From Siphonodentalium dalli (lineage: Eukaryota > Mollusca > Scaphopoda > Gadilida > Siphonodentaliidae): a stretch of 64,000 nt of DNA. Location of the stretch: assembly GCA_032622095.1 (NCBI GenBank), contig CP136068.1, positions 7,727,314-7,791,313 of the forward strand. Reading direction: 5' to 3'. The translations under genes and the position numbers were made by a program. Below, piece by piece: positions 24,126-34,920 of the stretch (positions are counted from its first letter, which is position 1; every line of letters begins with the position of its first letter). The notes under the pieces are model-generated. The model saw nothing but the letters and a program-made list of their open reading frames with translations. It did no database searches and had not been told where the DNA came from.

Positions 24126-24475
24126 CTACCGTGTATAATTTGACCATGATTTCTGAGGATCACCACCATAATCCCCGTAATTCTTCGCATCAGACAGCTG
24201 CACACTCAGCAGCGTGTATGCTATGTTCCCTTGATGTGCACTGCCTGTATATTGGATTCGATTCGTATAAGCTGAGTCCACAATCGGATTATCTGGGTTA
24301 CCACTCTGTATATCAACCACAGTAATTATCCGTATGTCTGTAGGTCTGGGTGCATCAGCAGGTAAAGTACCCACCGTTATCAGATTTCCAGCTGCATAAT
24401 TATCTGTGGTGATCACTATATGGCAGGCAGATGCCTTATGACAATAGATGGGCCTGACCACCGCACCATAACAGT
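24126..24475 (-). pseudogene. Tandem copy 2 of the D1 V-like exon, 3'-truncated
   Basis: A second copy of D1 starts after the same CTATTTCAG acceptor. It is open through CYGAVVRPIYCHKASACHIV and NRIQYTGSAHQGNIAYTLLS. After the DPQ codons, where D1 goes on to the true exon end, homology stops and 8 unrelated codons lead to a stop at 24,126. The phase-1 donor of D1 is absent. The break falls at the junction of the ~455-bp tandem units, so this copy lost its 3' end by the duplication itself. It could be spliced only with an unrecognised donor; I read it as a pseudoexon with a still-open frame. Confidence 0.75.
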
Positions 24476-24607
24476 CTGAAATAGATGTAAAATTGAGGTG
24501 TGACTTGTCCCTAAATAAGGATATACCATAGTAAAACCACACTTTCATTGAGGAGTAAACAATATGAATGCTGGTTAGTCTACCGTGTATAATTTGACCA
24601 TGATTTC

Positions 24608-24932
24608 TGAGGATCACCACCATAAGCCCCGTAATTCGTCGCATCAGACAGCTGCACACTCAGCAGCGTGAATGATATGTTTCCTTGTTGTGCACTGCCT
24701 GTATATTGGATTCCTAAAAGCTATGCTCTTATCCACAGCATCTGGGTTACCACTCATTATATCCATCACAGAAGTTTGACATGGATCACTACTGCCTGTA
24801 TGCCTGGGTGCATCAGCAGGTCTGGCTGCCACCGTTATAAAATCTCCAGCGGCATAACGATGTGTGGAGATCACTATAGAGCAGTCAGTTGCCTTCTGAC
24901 ATAGATAGGCTTGACCACCCGACCATGACAGT
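24608..24932 (-). pseudogene. Tandem copy 3 of the D1 V-like exon, frameshifted
   Basis: Third copy, homologous to D1 from its acceptor (TCTAGTTCAG) onward. It has lost one base in the RPIYC region (TATGTCAG against TATTGTCAG in D1). A second small deletion before the NRIQYTG segment shifts the frame again. The 3' end is truncated at the same unit boundary as copy 2. Two independent frame breaks make it a pseudoexon. Confidence 0.8.
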
Positions 24933-25157
24933 CTGAACTAGATGTACACTAGAGCTATGACTTATTCCTAAAGATATCCCGACATTTAATACGCTAAAAT
25001 GGTATAGCCATATTAAAAGGAGATGGTCTGAAATACATAAAGATCATTGAAAGTATCTCATGTCTCATGTAAATTGGCTGAGAGAAAAAATGCATTCACT
25101 CATGCATAATCAATAATCATTTAAATACTATATAAATAAGATACACATCAATGTTTA

Positions 25158-26353
25158 GGGCGCGTACACATGGCGGGCAAGAAAATATCAGGTATGCCCC
25201 ATGTGACTTACTTGACCAATCAAATAAATAACACCGGAAAATATCCGACGAAGGCACCGCGCTGATATTTTATCGCCAGTTGGTGATATGTGTTCACCTT
25301 GACTGGTGGCCATCGGTATCCGTTAACTAATCTCCAAGGGACACACTGGTAACCGTTCATGCACGCACTCGAGTTATGATTCATCAATATTATCGCCTGT
25401 TTCAACAATTGACATCGTAATTCCATTTGGGATTGTTGACATAATCGCTGAGCTATTATATGGATGTGTGGGGACATATATCTTTTGAGGGTTTCCGCTG
25501 ACGGGAGGATGTCAATGGATTTCCAACTGCACCCCCTCTTGAATCGTACCAAAGACCCAAGATCACATAATTGAATTTGCACACCTGCCATCGTCTTTGA
25601 ATTTCCCATATGGTACCCCACATACCTTGAATTTTGACTGGACACCGGGGAGGGAGGGGCCTAGAAGAAATTCCAAACAAAAATTTGATCAAAGTAGGAA
25701 AAATGCAAAAGTTGGTCTAAAACCCCTAATTCCACATACATTAATGGTTGAAAAATCAGACTACAAGAACAATTTCAAACCATTGTTGGTGTGAAATTTC
25801 CAACTAATATTATTTCCAAGTTGGCGGGGGTCTCATGTACCCACATGCACTCATGTAAGTTCGGTAACGTAATGTACACCACAGCCCCATGCACCAAGCA
25901 ACAATCTCCTGAAAACTTCCTATGGGGTCTCAATGGGGGTGGGGTCATCCGATTTGCCACAAAACCATAATAACATTTGTCACCCCACATATACACGCAC
26001 TATGAAATTATTATATTTCCAAATTTCTCATTATGCAGAAGGTCTTTATGCATGAGATCAGCAACGTTGTTACATGTCGGTGGGTGTCTAATCCCACCCG
26101 ACTTCGGTAATACATGTCAACAGAAACTGTTGGAAATTTCACGAAGCTATTGCCAAAATGGACTATAGGTTATTTACCGGACGCAATTCACTTGAACCAG
26201 CATGGCTAATACTGTTCTGATTGAGCTCAATCAACGCCGTCTAAACCGCCGCGTTCTCACGGGCGTAATCTTTGCAGCAAGAAAATATCAGTGTGCAATT
26301 TTACCTGATATTTTCTTGCAGATATTTTCTTGCAGCTTCATGTGTACGCGCCC
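25158..26353. mobile_element. Non-autonomous TIR element, ~1.2 kb
   Basis: The ends are inverted: GGGCGCGTACACATG on the left, CATGTGTACGCGCCC on the right, followed inward by CAAGAAAATATCAGGTA and its complement. The right arm has an internal duplication of the AGATATTTTCTTGCAG word. No transposase frame is visible. A TTGGAAATT-family repeat is nested at 25,590-25,835. No clear target duplication is visible. It lies upstream of the last D1 copy. Confidence 0.8.
25590..25835 (-). repeat. TTGGAAATT-family repeat nested in the 25,158 element
   Basis: Inverted copy relative to 14,866: it contains AAATTTGATCAAAGTAGGAA, AAAAGTTGGTCTAAAA, GACTACAAGAACAATTTCAA and TGTGAAATTTCCAAC. Just upstream is a CACCCCCTCTTGAATCGTAC phrase also found beside the copy at 33.7 kb, so the repeat unit is probably longer than the TTGG core. 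Confidence 0.7.
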
Positions 26354-26825
26354 GTATGCTACGTTCACACGACTAGATGCCTGGCAAAACAATGAAATCG
26401 CATGTGTCGATGGTCTTATTTTGTGACTGAATTACCATTGTTTAGAAGATTGTCAACCATATTGGGTGTCAGGTTGCCAACAGATGTTCGTTTGAAAAAT
26501 TGTGACTTAAAGGCGTGGGGGTAGACTATTCTAGACTTGGAATGTTGGGTCCGTGGTAGGGGATTTTACGATTTGATTTTTATTTTCGCTAATCCTTTAA
26601 AGGAACTCAGCGCCTTCACAGTAACATTAATTTTATAAAAATTTTGCCACGCAAATGCCTTTAACAAGATATTAGTACACGTTTTAACCCTTGCACATGC
26701 ACCCTCACCCTAAAGATGACCAAGAAAGATAGATAGTTTAATGACATAAAACGTCTACACGAGATCGATGTCAAAATAACAAATATATATAACAATGATT
26801 CAACATAATACATATACTGTAGTAA
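26354..26825. other. No gene seen
   Basis: Short AT-rich spacer between the TIR element and a LINE tail. Confidence 0.5.
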
Positions 26826-27365
26826 CTATTTCATTATTACATCTGACCTTTCTTTGAAAATTGTCCGGACCATGTTGCAGATTATGTTGCATGTATGAGG
26901 CTCGTTATTTTGCATTATGTATTGGACTGTTTGGCCATCATTCAATCCAATACATTTATCACTCATCATCCCTATCTCACAAAAGAAGTGTTTACGCATC
27001 TTATCATATGTGTTGCAGCACATAAGGAAGTGTTCTTCATTCTCAACCTCCATGTTACATTTCCTACAAATTCTTTCATCAAGTGACACTTTTGGCTGTT
27101 TATGGCGACCCTTTTCAATTTCCAAGTTATGATTACTAATTCTTAGCTTACAAAACATAATTTTTGTGTCGATATTCTAGACAATATTAAGATAAGGTTC
27201 TTGTGTATAATGTTATTTGACTACACGGTGCGTCCTTAACTTATTCGCGCCCGAACATTTGTCATCGTTGAAAATATCAGTTTTATAATTCTCTATGTGG
27301 CTTTCTTTCAATTTGATTTTAATGTCATTTATCTGTTTTCTGAATTGAGGCATTGGGAAAAATTT
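26826..27365 (-). pseudogene. LINE ORF2 extreme C-terminal remnant
   Basis: Minus-strand reading shows the terminal zinc-finger-like end of a LINE ORF2: KLRISNHNLEIEKGRHKQPK, then RICRKCNMEVENEEHFLMCC and TYDKMRKHFFCEIG. Upstream, in another frame, are FRKQINDIKIKLKES and NYKTDIF, so at least one frameshift lies near 27,200. The C-x2-C...H-x4-C arrangement matches LINE C-termini in general. It may belong to the same broad family as the 10.4-11.3 kb remnant. Confidence 0.75.
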
Positions 27366-28063
27366 CATTTAATATTGGAATTCCGAGTCTCACTGATTCA
27401 TGTTCTGAATGATACTTGGGATATTTTCAAGCAGAAATGTGAAGTATATCGTTCGCATCTTTGACTTCTCAGATCTGGTATGGCGACATCTCGATCTACG
27501 GAGTTGATACCCGGCATTATGGTGGGTACCAACACTTGGACGCAGATAGTATTTTTGCGAACCGCTATGCAGGCTATACAATTTTAGACTAATTAAACAT
27601 AGTGTTTTATTGACACACGTATTATCCGCCATTTATGGCTGATAATTATATTTCAAATTAACTACCTAACGTCAAAATTGTCCACTATTTATGATAAAAT
27701 CGTAAATGAGCCGGAATTTCTATTAAATATATCGGGGCGAGAGCAAGCTATGGTCGCTATCCCTTTGAGGGAACATTCCGCTTTGGGAAATTAGGTTTTT
27801 CATAGTGGATATCGCCATTTAACTGGGAGATATATAGATCCATCCGAGGGAAGATATGTTCAGTTATCAAAACCGCATCGTCTGGTTTGGTGATACCTCG
27901 GATTGGGCGATACCACGTACCCGGGGTGTGGATGTATCGACCCCACCAGGATTTTGTAACTGGAGCCATCAAATTATAGTACGATCATCTGCTAACCGGA
28001 TAGGTGATATAGCTTAATTGGTAACAGAAGGAACCCATGGCAGTGCATTATCATATCAAACAA
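27366..28063. other. No gene supported
   Basis: A 71-codon minus-strand frame at 27,757-27,972 starts MMAPVTKSWWGRYIHTPG and has protein-like composition, but I cannot assign it. It lies next to the putative LTR at 28,064, so a retroelement fragment is possible. Confidence 0.35.
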
Positions 28064-29144
28064 TGTAATAACTCAGTAATGAGGATTAACCCTAATGATT
28101 AATTTGTCAGCTATAAGGCTGAATGACCAGTATATGATGGTTAGTGGCATATTGTCAAGTAACAATGGTGATGTAGCGATTGCCGGTCATCATCATTATT
28201 TCCTATTTTGGCTGTACTAAATATTTCTATCATAAGAGTCCGTAATTCATCTCAAAGTCATTATTTATCAGTTACGCATAAATACCTAATTATAAGGCGT
28301 AATTCTTATTGGTTATAACTTCGTATTATTATGTATTATATATTATTACGCAACTTCATTCGTAGCACATTGTTTGTAAACAAATCCTTGTGTACCGTGG
28401 GAAATCCCACGTGTACGCGCGAGTTACCATTGGTGCAGCGACCCTAACTATTGGTGGCGCCGCCACCCCGGCTATAAATACGAGCCAACCGTTGTAGCCG
28501 TTGCCCTGTTGTCACTCCCTTGCACGTGCTTACGCCATACTCCAACTGCCATAACATAGTAGTATTTTATGGTGATGATGTGGTCAGCAGCTAGTCCCTT
28601 GTTAGTTGCAGCTTAATGGTACACAAATCCTGATCCTGCGTGATGGTTACTATTTGGTCGATTGCCGTGCTGATGTCAGGTATTGTGCTCACCCCAGATG
28701 TATCCTTCCAGTCAGTCCATTAACATGTACCAAAAGGTCGTACGGTGCTATCCAGGGTCATCCGATCATGTAAGGTTGCCATGCTTCTATTATACTCCTC
28801 ACATGTATCTCGATATAGTCGATTAATTATGCAGAATAACATTGAATCCTGGACCGTCTGTAATTTGTCCAGATTCTTTGGAGACATTCAAGTTTGTCGA
28901 TTATCTGTGAATCACATATCGCTTAAGTTAATGGCTTAAGCTCAGTTGATGCTAATACGTTAGAGCATACATAACAGTATGTCTGCTATATATGTAACTC
29001 AGGTCATGTGGTTGTTATAGCGTTTTATTGAATACGTTGGTTCGTATCGATTAGGTGTTTACCAGTCATAACTATCTAGACCTATATTCCACGCATATTC
29101 CGGTTAGTCAACTCATAACAGATATAAGACCCGAGTTAATTACA
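28064..29144. mobile_element. Putative solo LTR, low confidence
   Basis: The ~1.08-kb block begins TGTAATAACTC and ends GAGTTAATTACA, near-perfect short inverted ends of the TG...CA kind typical of LTRs. Inside is a strong core promoter (28,428-28,500). Against the call: no matching second LTR, no primer-binding site or polypurine tract, and no target-site duplication was recognised. Confidence 0.3.
28428..28500 (+). promoter_or_regulatory. Core promoter: two ATTGG boxes and a TATA box
   Basis: ACCATTGGTG and CTATTGGTGG (inverted CCAAT boxes) are followed about 20 bp later by GGCTATAAATACGAGCC in a locally GC-rich patch. Spacing is typical of a pol II promoter reading rightward. No coding exon was recognised downstream, so an LTR promoter is the simplest reading. 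Confidence 0.5.
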
Positions 29145-29514
29145 CCTATTACTTTTTCGCAAGTTGTACACTTAAGGATCCAAGTAGTCATGGATGTTGT
29201 CACAAGTTTGTTTGTTGTACATGTATAATAATGTGAATAATTCCATTCTATATCGGTCTCGGCTCTAGTTAAGCTAGTCAACTCAGTGTGAATTGGGTGT
29301 TGTGTTTATTACACAGTCTAAGAGTCATAAGCTTTTACTTAGCAGACATATGGATTACACATTGACTTTCCCAGTCCTGAGTAGTATAGTAAGTCGTGTC
29401 ATGCCAACCCCATAGTTATCTGCATAGTCGATATATGTTCCCCTAGCAGAGAACCACCATTGGTCCGATTACAGGGGGTACAACATATATCTCTGACGAC
29501 AGGACATCCAGCGT

Positions 29515-29735
29515 CAGTGTTGACGAATCGGCCGCTGTGCCGGCCTATCCACTGATTGTCAGATATCTCAGTCACCACGCTACCCAACCATGCAGTGTCG
29601 ATGATCCGGTCGCTGTGCCGCCCTATCCACTGCTCTATCAAATTGTCAGATATCTCAGTTACCATGATATCCAGTTATGCAGTGTCGACGATCCGGTCGC
29701 TGTGCCACCCTATCCACTGCTCTATCAGATGTTGA
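29515..29735. repeat. 78-87-bp minisatellite, 3 copies
   Basis: Units carry GATCCGGTCGCTGTGCCRCC and CTATCCACTG with TGTCAGATATCTCAGT between. Anchors lie at about 29,534, 29,612 and 29,699. The repetitive 71-codon frame through it is a by-product, because one unit spacing happens to be a multiple of three. Confidence 0.85.
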
Positions 29736-29740
29736 TATGT

Positions 29741-31600
29741 TACGTCACTTAGTCACTCGGGTAATGCCGCCATGTTAGAGAACCCATGGCACCCAAACAG
29801 CCTTCGGCAAGATCAAAGGCCATAATACGCTGACACGCAATTATCAATCAATTTAACGTTATTATCAGACAAACCTCAGCTTAGCAATTGGGATGTGCAT
29901 AACAAGTGCAACGAGTTGACCAGTTATTCACAATGTAGCATATTATTTGTCCACTCTACCAATAGTTGAAGCATTTCAATATACTTCCTTATTGTACGTG
30001 TCGGGTTCTATCATTTAGGGTTTCGCTCGGTCCAGTGGTACATCCTTTAGATACCCCTCTCCCCGTCACGCTACATTGGGATTAAAGAAGTCTAGACGGT
30101 TGGACATTTCATACAGTTGGGAAAATTATGGTACCAGCTGGATAAATTAAAAGTCAAGGGGCCAAATGGAATTTGCTTGACTTCGGATTGTGGTCTTCTT
30201 TCAAGGGAGGTAGTGCGCAGCTGGAAATTCCAAGTTCAACATCCCATTTCTCGAATGAGACCGCATATATGGGCCTTATTTGCATTCCACATGTATGGCC
30301 GAGATAACAGTAAACAAAACATGTTTTCGCTTAAATACATACACTTCAGCTCGCGTTGGGTAAGATATGTATTCAACACAATGGTCAATCTTACCCAATG
30401 CTGGCTAATGTGTTTACTCAACGCATGGTAACAGTTTACACAATATTTATTTCCCTTCTGCGTTGGGGGATTTTCTTTTCCCTAAATTGTGTGAATACTT
30501 ACTTAATTGTTGGGTCAAATCAACTCATGTTGGGGGATTTATTACCACTAACGCGACAGTATATTCATATATAACTGGAAAAACCTAGCTCATTTATTTA
30601 GATGGTCACAAATAATTATTCCAAGGTGGGTATTGCATAAATATACTAAATTAGATACGGTTCCGGCGTTGCGCGGGTAAAGAATGTCTAAATTATTAGT
30701 GCCCCTTAATTCATTAATAGTCACCTGAGATAAACATAACCTATTGCATGACACCATGTGGATGACATTACCGCTGTCTTTTAATTTGACAATAAACTAT
30801 TGGTATTGCTATTAGTGCCTATTTAAGCCATCTGAGATAAACGGCATCTATCCGACGACATTTCCTGTGTCAAATTACGTCTGGGGGCAAATATTCCCAC
30901 ATTTTTTCTTCGTTTATCATCGGATGTTAAAGTAACGTATTAGTAACCCTTTAAGTCATCCTAAGGCACATATCCAATTATAAACCCCTGCCCAGGTGAG
31001 CCATGTGTAGCAATGTTCCGCCATATCATCAAAGCCGATAAGGAACGTTATTTATTGCTAATTTATGATTATATAATATTTATGTTCCCCTATAGGGTCA
31101 ACGGCACCGATTCAACCGTACTCCCTGTGTCAAGTTGCCACTTCATATCAATTTCCATCGACCAGGGTCAAACCGGTTTGGGTATAACATTATTTAGTTA
31201 ATTTAATTTAATTATTGTGCCCTTTTAAGACACCTGACGTGACACTCCCCGTTTGGTCTCCCATAGACGAACAGACAACGAACTAACTCACAAACAAACA
31301 CAAAATTTAGCTGTATTTGTATATATTATCCTGGTATACAACAGGCACAAAACCATTATTGGTACGAAACGTCTTTCAACTCAAGGTCCAATTTGACATT
31401 GAATGAAATTTGGAGGGGGAATGAAATAGTCCATATCCAGCAGTGGTCCGGAGACATAAAGCTGTTAGAGATACAAATTTCTTAATAGCCAAGTGGGTCA
31501 GAATGTGCTGCATTTTCCATCAGTGAATAATGTTCAGGACAAATGGGAAAAATCGAGTTTTCCACCCAAACGTCGTGAGCAATACTTTCTCAGTGTAACA
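29741..31600. other. No gene seen
   Basis: Short ORFs only. A small perfect hairpin (TGGGTAAGAT / ATCTTACCCA, around 30,355-30,400) is the only structure noted. Confidence 0.5.
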
Positions 31601-32087
31601 TTTAAAGATGGATTATCTTTTTAAATAAATAACGTCTTTTTGAAAGAGTTGCGTGGTATAAAATAATAAATACACCTGTCCGGAAAGGCTTCTATCAACT
31701 AATATTGATTTTATTTCGAATATTTTATTATGAAATGCGATGAATAATTGGGACACTTTATTGGTCTATTTTTAAAACAGACCATCCAGGTGATGCCATA
31801 TAGCGCATTGGGCTGTTCATATAGCTATGTACCTAACGTCAAATGTCCCAGATTGATTTATTGTATTGTTTTATTCCATAGCTATAATGAGTCTAATTAA
31901 CGTTCATTTCTGATAAAATTATACAATGTCTGGTCACTCTTAACAGTAACCACTATTGTCCGTTAGCTAACAACCACACGTTTTAGACCCAATATTAATC
32001 GATACAAGCATTTCCGGACAGGAGTCTTCGATGCATATCTAATATGTTATTCCCCGGAAACTATATAAGAGATAATCCACCATTAAA
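31601..32087. mobile_element. MITE-like element with ~105-bp inverted ends
   Basis: The left end TTTAAAGATGGATTATCT is matched inverted by AGATAATCCACCATTAAA. Further in, TGTCCGGAAAGGCTTCTATC (31,678) is matched inverted by the GATACAAGCATTTCCGGACA region (about 31,999-32,020). There is no coding capacity. No target duplication was identified. Confidence 0.7.
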
Positions 32088-32298
32088 CCAGTTTAAACCA
32101 AGAAACACCTTTGATGTCAGGTATTTTTCACTTTTCTTGTAAACATATTCCAAGCCGGAAAACTGAAGTTGTCTAGTTTGATGCCAAGATTGTGGTAAAA
32201 CACAATCCAATTTCTGGAAATGTCGGTGATTACAATACTATTGATATAACCATGGTGTATCGCCAATGTCAGGATTACATATATAGTGTAAGCACTGA

Positions 32299-32517
32299 CT
32301 TACATCGCTGAGTGATGCTCATTACTTGTTGAAATATGACCAAAATCACAATGGCGATTTTGTGTGTGTAACACTTTCTGTGATGGGGTCGGAAGAGGAT
32401 GAAGCCCGAATAATGGCCTACAATGATTTGTTAACAAGAACAGTAAGGATGAAATACACAATTCGTGATCAGCTCCAAACAGCAGTAACTGATAGACAAA
32501 ATATGAGTGAAAAATAG
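32299..32517 (+). CDS. Candidate coding fragment, unassigned (EF-hand-like loop), low confidence
   Basis: An open plus-strand frame reads LTSLSDAHYLLKYDQNHNGD, then a hydrophobic strand, and then an acidic, helix-like tail (GSEEDEARIMAYNDLLTRT, IRDQLQTAVTDRQNMSEK) to a stop. Codons show a strong purine-first bias. The DQNHNGDFV segment resembles an EF-hand loop, but position 12 is Thr instead of Glu, so calcium binding is doubtful. No ATG and no clean acceptor are seen. The minus strand also carries splice-like signals here, so the strand is uncertain. Confidence 0.2.
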   Translation, partial: LTSLSDAHYLLKYDQNHNGDFVCVTLSVMGSEEDEARIMAYNDLLTRTVRMKYTIRDQLQTAVTDRQNMSEK

Positions 32518-32685
32518 TCAATTTTTCCACTTGTAGTTGCCACCTTGGTGGCCATCTAAGGCGGGAAGAACAAGTTTGCGCTAAAACAAATGGCACTAAG
32601 TCTTATTTTCACCAAAAAAACATATAAGCCACTTTGTTTTCATTTAACATTGATTAAAATTTGAGGCACCTAATTAATAACTTAC

Positions 32686-32928
32686 ATTTGTACAATGATG
32701 AAAATGAGTGGGGTGAAGTTGAGTGGTGCAGGGATACCCTATATGTTGCCATGGCTCGCAATAATAACGAAGTTCCGCAATTGTAGGGAAAGTGCTGCAA
32801 AACACACATTTCTTAAGATATGTGTATATGACAAAGGAGGAGTTGTAATTGCAGAACTTAATAATTGGGTGTGTGCCGTCAGCCCAGTCCTTCCGACAGT
32901 TGAGGCACACCAAACATTTCGTACTCAA
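32686..32928 (-). CDS. Candidate Cys-rich exon (three-finger/Ly6-like?), low confidence
   Basis: The minus-strand frame is open and contains nine cysteines in about 78 residues. It starts TKCLVCLNCRKDWADG with C-x2-C-x2-C, continues with KFCNYNSS and LKKCVFCSTF, and ends RYYCEPW, GYPC and FHHCTN before a good GTAAGT donor. The opening and the terminal Cys-Thr-Asn are reminiscent of invertebrate Ly6/uPAR domains. The acceptor is weak, no signal-peptide exon was recognised, and the plus strand is also open over this stretch. Confidence 0.22.
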
Positions 32929-33251
32929 TATACTTCAAGGTGAACCTTCTGGGTTCTCAGGCTATGCGTATAGTGCCTTTCATTTCATCTGGGTAACATT
33001 TTTTGGCGGGGATCCAGTCGAATGTCCCACGGTCTTTTCTGAAAATGCTACAAAGCAACATTTCTAACGAAAACAATAACCTTGCCCCTTCGTGCTTCAT
33101 TCATAACCTAAAATTGGATGTGTTCCATCAGTTCGGTGGTCCCAGTCATACCAAACACATGGACCATACCGTACTCATTAGTTTGATTGAAACGTGTATA
33201 ACGTGGTGGTATGTCGGCGTTTGTTCCTCTTGCAAATGGTGTCAGATTTAA

Positions 33252-33307
33252 TATGTATACAGTTATACATATATACAGTTATACATATACACAGTTATAC
33301 ATATACG
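33252..33307. repeat. ~17-bp tandem repeat (ACAGTTATACATATAC)
   Basis: Three consecutive copies of an ATACAGTTATACATAT-type unit. Confidence 0.9.
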
Positions 33308-33689
33308 TGTGCATGCTATTATGGTATCTCACCTGTTACGATAAACACAGCCAAGAAAAAACCAGGTATCCCAAAAAATAAGGCATTTCGAACATTCAGA
33401 ACCAAATGTGCGTGTAATTCCATGCATTTAACCATTCATTCGTTCCACTATGGGTATGTAACTATGTATATATAAGCGAAGCGACGACCGTTCAATGACT
33501 TCCTTAGAGCACAGCGCATTGGCAAATTGTAAATAGACCCAACAATGCAGGCATGTGGCAAATCGGAAATAAGTGTCAATGTGAGCATTCGTATCTGATA
33601 AAACGTGGCCCATAATATTACTTCCTGGATGGTGTCGTATAGCGCTATGACTGTGACACCGAAACGGGGACTGTGATATCAGTGAGGGT

Positions 33690-34080
33690 ATCCATTGGGG
33701 TGTATCAACCTTGAAATGTCCGAATGCAACCCGCCCCCTCTTGAACCAGACCAAATTCGATTTGCACCCGTACTACCCCCCCCCCCCCCTTATGTTAGAA
33801 TTATCCAATTTGAACTGTTGGAAATTTCCAACCTGATAATCCGCATGGTCGACACCCCCCCCCCCCCCTAATGTTGGAAACTGTCCAACTGATAGCAATT
33901 TCGGACCAAAAGTTTGACTAAATATAGAACGATATGCTACTGTTGGTCTAAAATAACAAATTTCGAATCAATGTTTGGTTGAAAATCAAACAATGACACA
34001 ACAATTGTAATCTATAATTAGGTGGTGTAAGATTTACAACAATATTATGTGAGCCATGAAATTTCCAACAAATTTGACAA
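33690..34080 (-). repeat. TTGGAAATT-family repeat with two C runs
   Basis: Contains CCCGCCCCCTCTTGAACCAG, two poly-C runs (near 33,777 and 33,856), AACTGTTGGAAATTTCCAAC, AAAGTTTGACTAAATATAGA and TGTTGGTCTAAAA. This is the same word order as the 25,590 copy. It abuts the gag remnant at its right end. Confidence 0.7.
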
Positions 34081-34084
34081 CAAA

Positions 34085-34414
34085 TGGAGCATCTTTGGGG
34101 ACCTGTTGATAACGAGTGATGCAGTGCAATGCAAGTTACTATCCGAAACTGAACTAACTTTCGACAAAGCTTTGAAACTCGCGGTTGCATTTGGAAATCG
34201 CAGACCGATATGGCAAGGGGAAACACACACTGGTCATTCACATTCATCTCCTCAGACAAATGCTATAAGCCAACCCGATCACACGGTGAGGGAGCAGTCT
34301 CCGGCATGCATGTGAGACGTGTTTACGATGTACAAAGTCACATGAACCGAAATCATGTAGATTTAAGGAATTTACTTGTCCATACTGCATGAAACGGGGA
34401 CACATAGAAGCATG
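34085..34414 (+). pseudogene. Ty3/gypsy-type gag 3' remnant with zinc knuckles
   Basis: The plus strand reads SDAVQCKLLSETELTFDKAL, which matches the conserved end of the capsid region in gypsy-type gag proteins. After a frameshift comes a double zinc knuckle: C-L-R-C-x3-H-x4-C (CLRCTKSHEPKSC), then CPYCMKRGHIEAW. The spacing C-x2-C-x3-H-x4-C and the GHI motif are typical of this group. The final Cys is missing because a different repeat begins exactly there (at about 34,412). No protease, RT or integrase follows. This is a short broken relic; its upstream junction is with the TTGGAAATT-family repeat. Confidence 0.75.
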
Positions 34415-34660
34415 GGCGTAGCTAGCCAGTGTTCGATGGGTTCGGACGACCCGCCCTTGAAAACAGAGGTGCCCTCGTTGCCTGCCTTCCCGGGTTCGAC
34501 AGGTCGTTCGCTCGGGCAACTTCGGGGGTTCGTTAAGTTAATGCATGAACCCCCGAAGTTGTCCGAGCCAACGAACCGTCGAACCTTGGAAGTCAGGCGA
34601 CGCGGGCACTTAAGCAGTCAACAAAAGCATGACCGGTCTATACTAGATTATTTCACATTA
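34412..34660. repeat. GC-rich hairpin repeat that truncates the gag remnant
   Basis: Begins GCATGGGCGTAGCTAGCCAG and contains a strong inverted repeat at about 34,494-34,590: GTTCGACAGGTCGTTCG and CAACTTCGGGGGTTC, answered by GAACCCCCGAAGTTG and CGAACCGTCGAAC. Base composition is far above the local GC level, so it is likely a separate inserted element. Confidence 0.6.
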
Positions 34661-34692
34661 AATTGAGGTCCGTATAATGTTTCAGTGAAATC

Positions 34693-34695
<3 letters not shown>

Positions 34696-34751
<56 letters not shown>
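34696..34751. repeat. (TA)n microsatellite
   Basis: An uninterrupted TA dinucleotide run of about 28 repeats. Confidence 0.95.
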
Positions 34752-34753
<2 letters not shown>

Positions 34754-34779
34754 GCAGGTCTAAAATTTGATTTTAATGT

Positions 34780-34920
34780 GAATCAAATCAATAGTCCCAT
34801 GGCATGTCGGCATATGACGTCGCTAGTCTAAAGTGGAAAGCATTGTGGTCACTTTCAATTAACGTGACGCTGTATGAATGTGTGCATGTCAAACTTGTTT
34901 TCACAATCATTGCCAATTAT
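34780..34920. repeat. 141-bp target-site duplication, left copy
   Basis: Starts GAATCAAATCAATAGTCCCA and ends TTGCCAATTAT. It matches 39,340-39,480 with four mismatches. The LINE lies exactly between the two copies, so this is best read as its target-site duplication, which is very long for a LINE. Confidence 0.8.

Noticed and set aside
25220-25645. 141-codon minus-strand ORF
   Set aside because: Lies within the TIR element and the TTGG-family flank; part of it is shared with the ORF at 33,428-33,754 because both cross the same repeat.
28022-28060. tRNA A-box-like TAGCTTAATTGGTA
   Set aside because: No B box and no cloverleaf in the following 80 bp.
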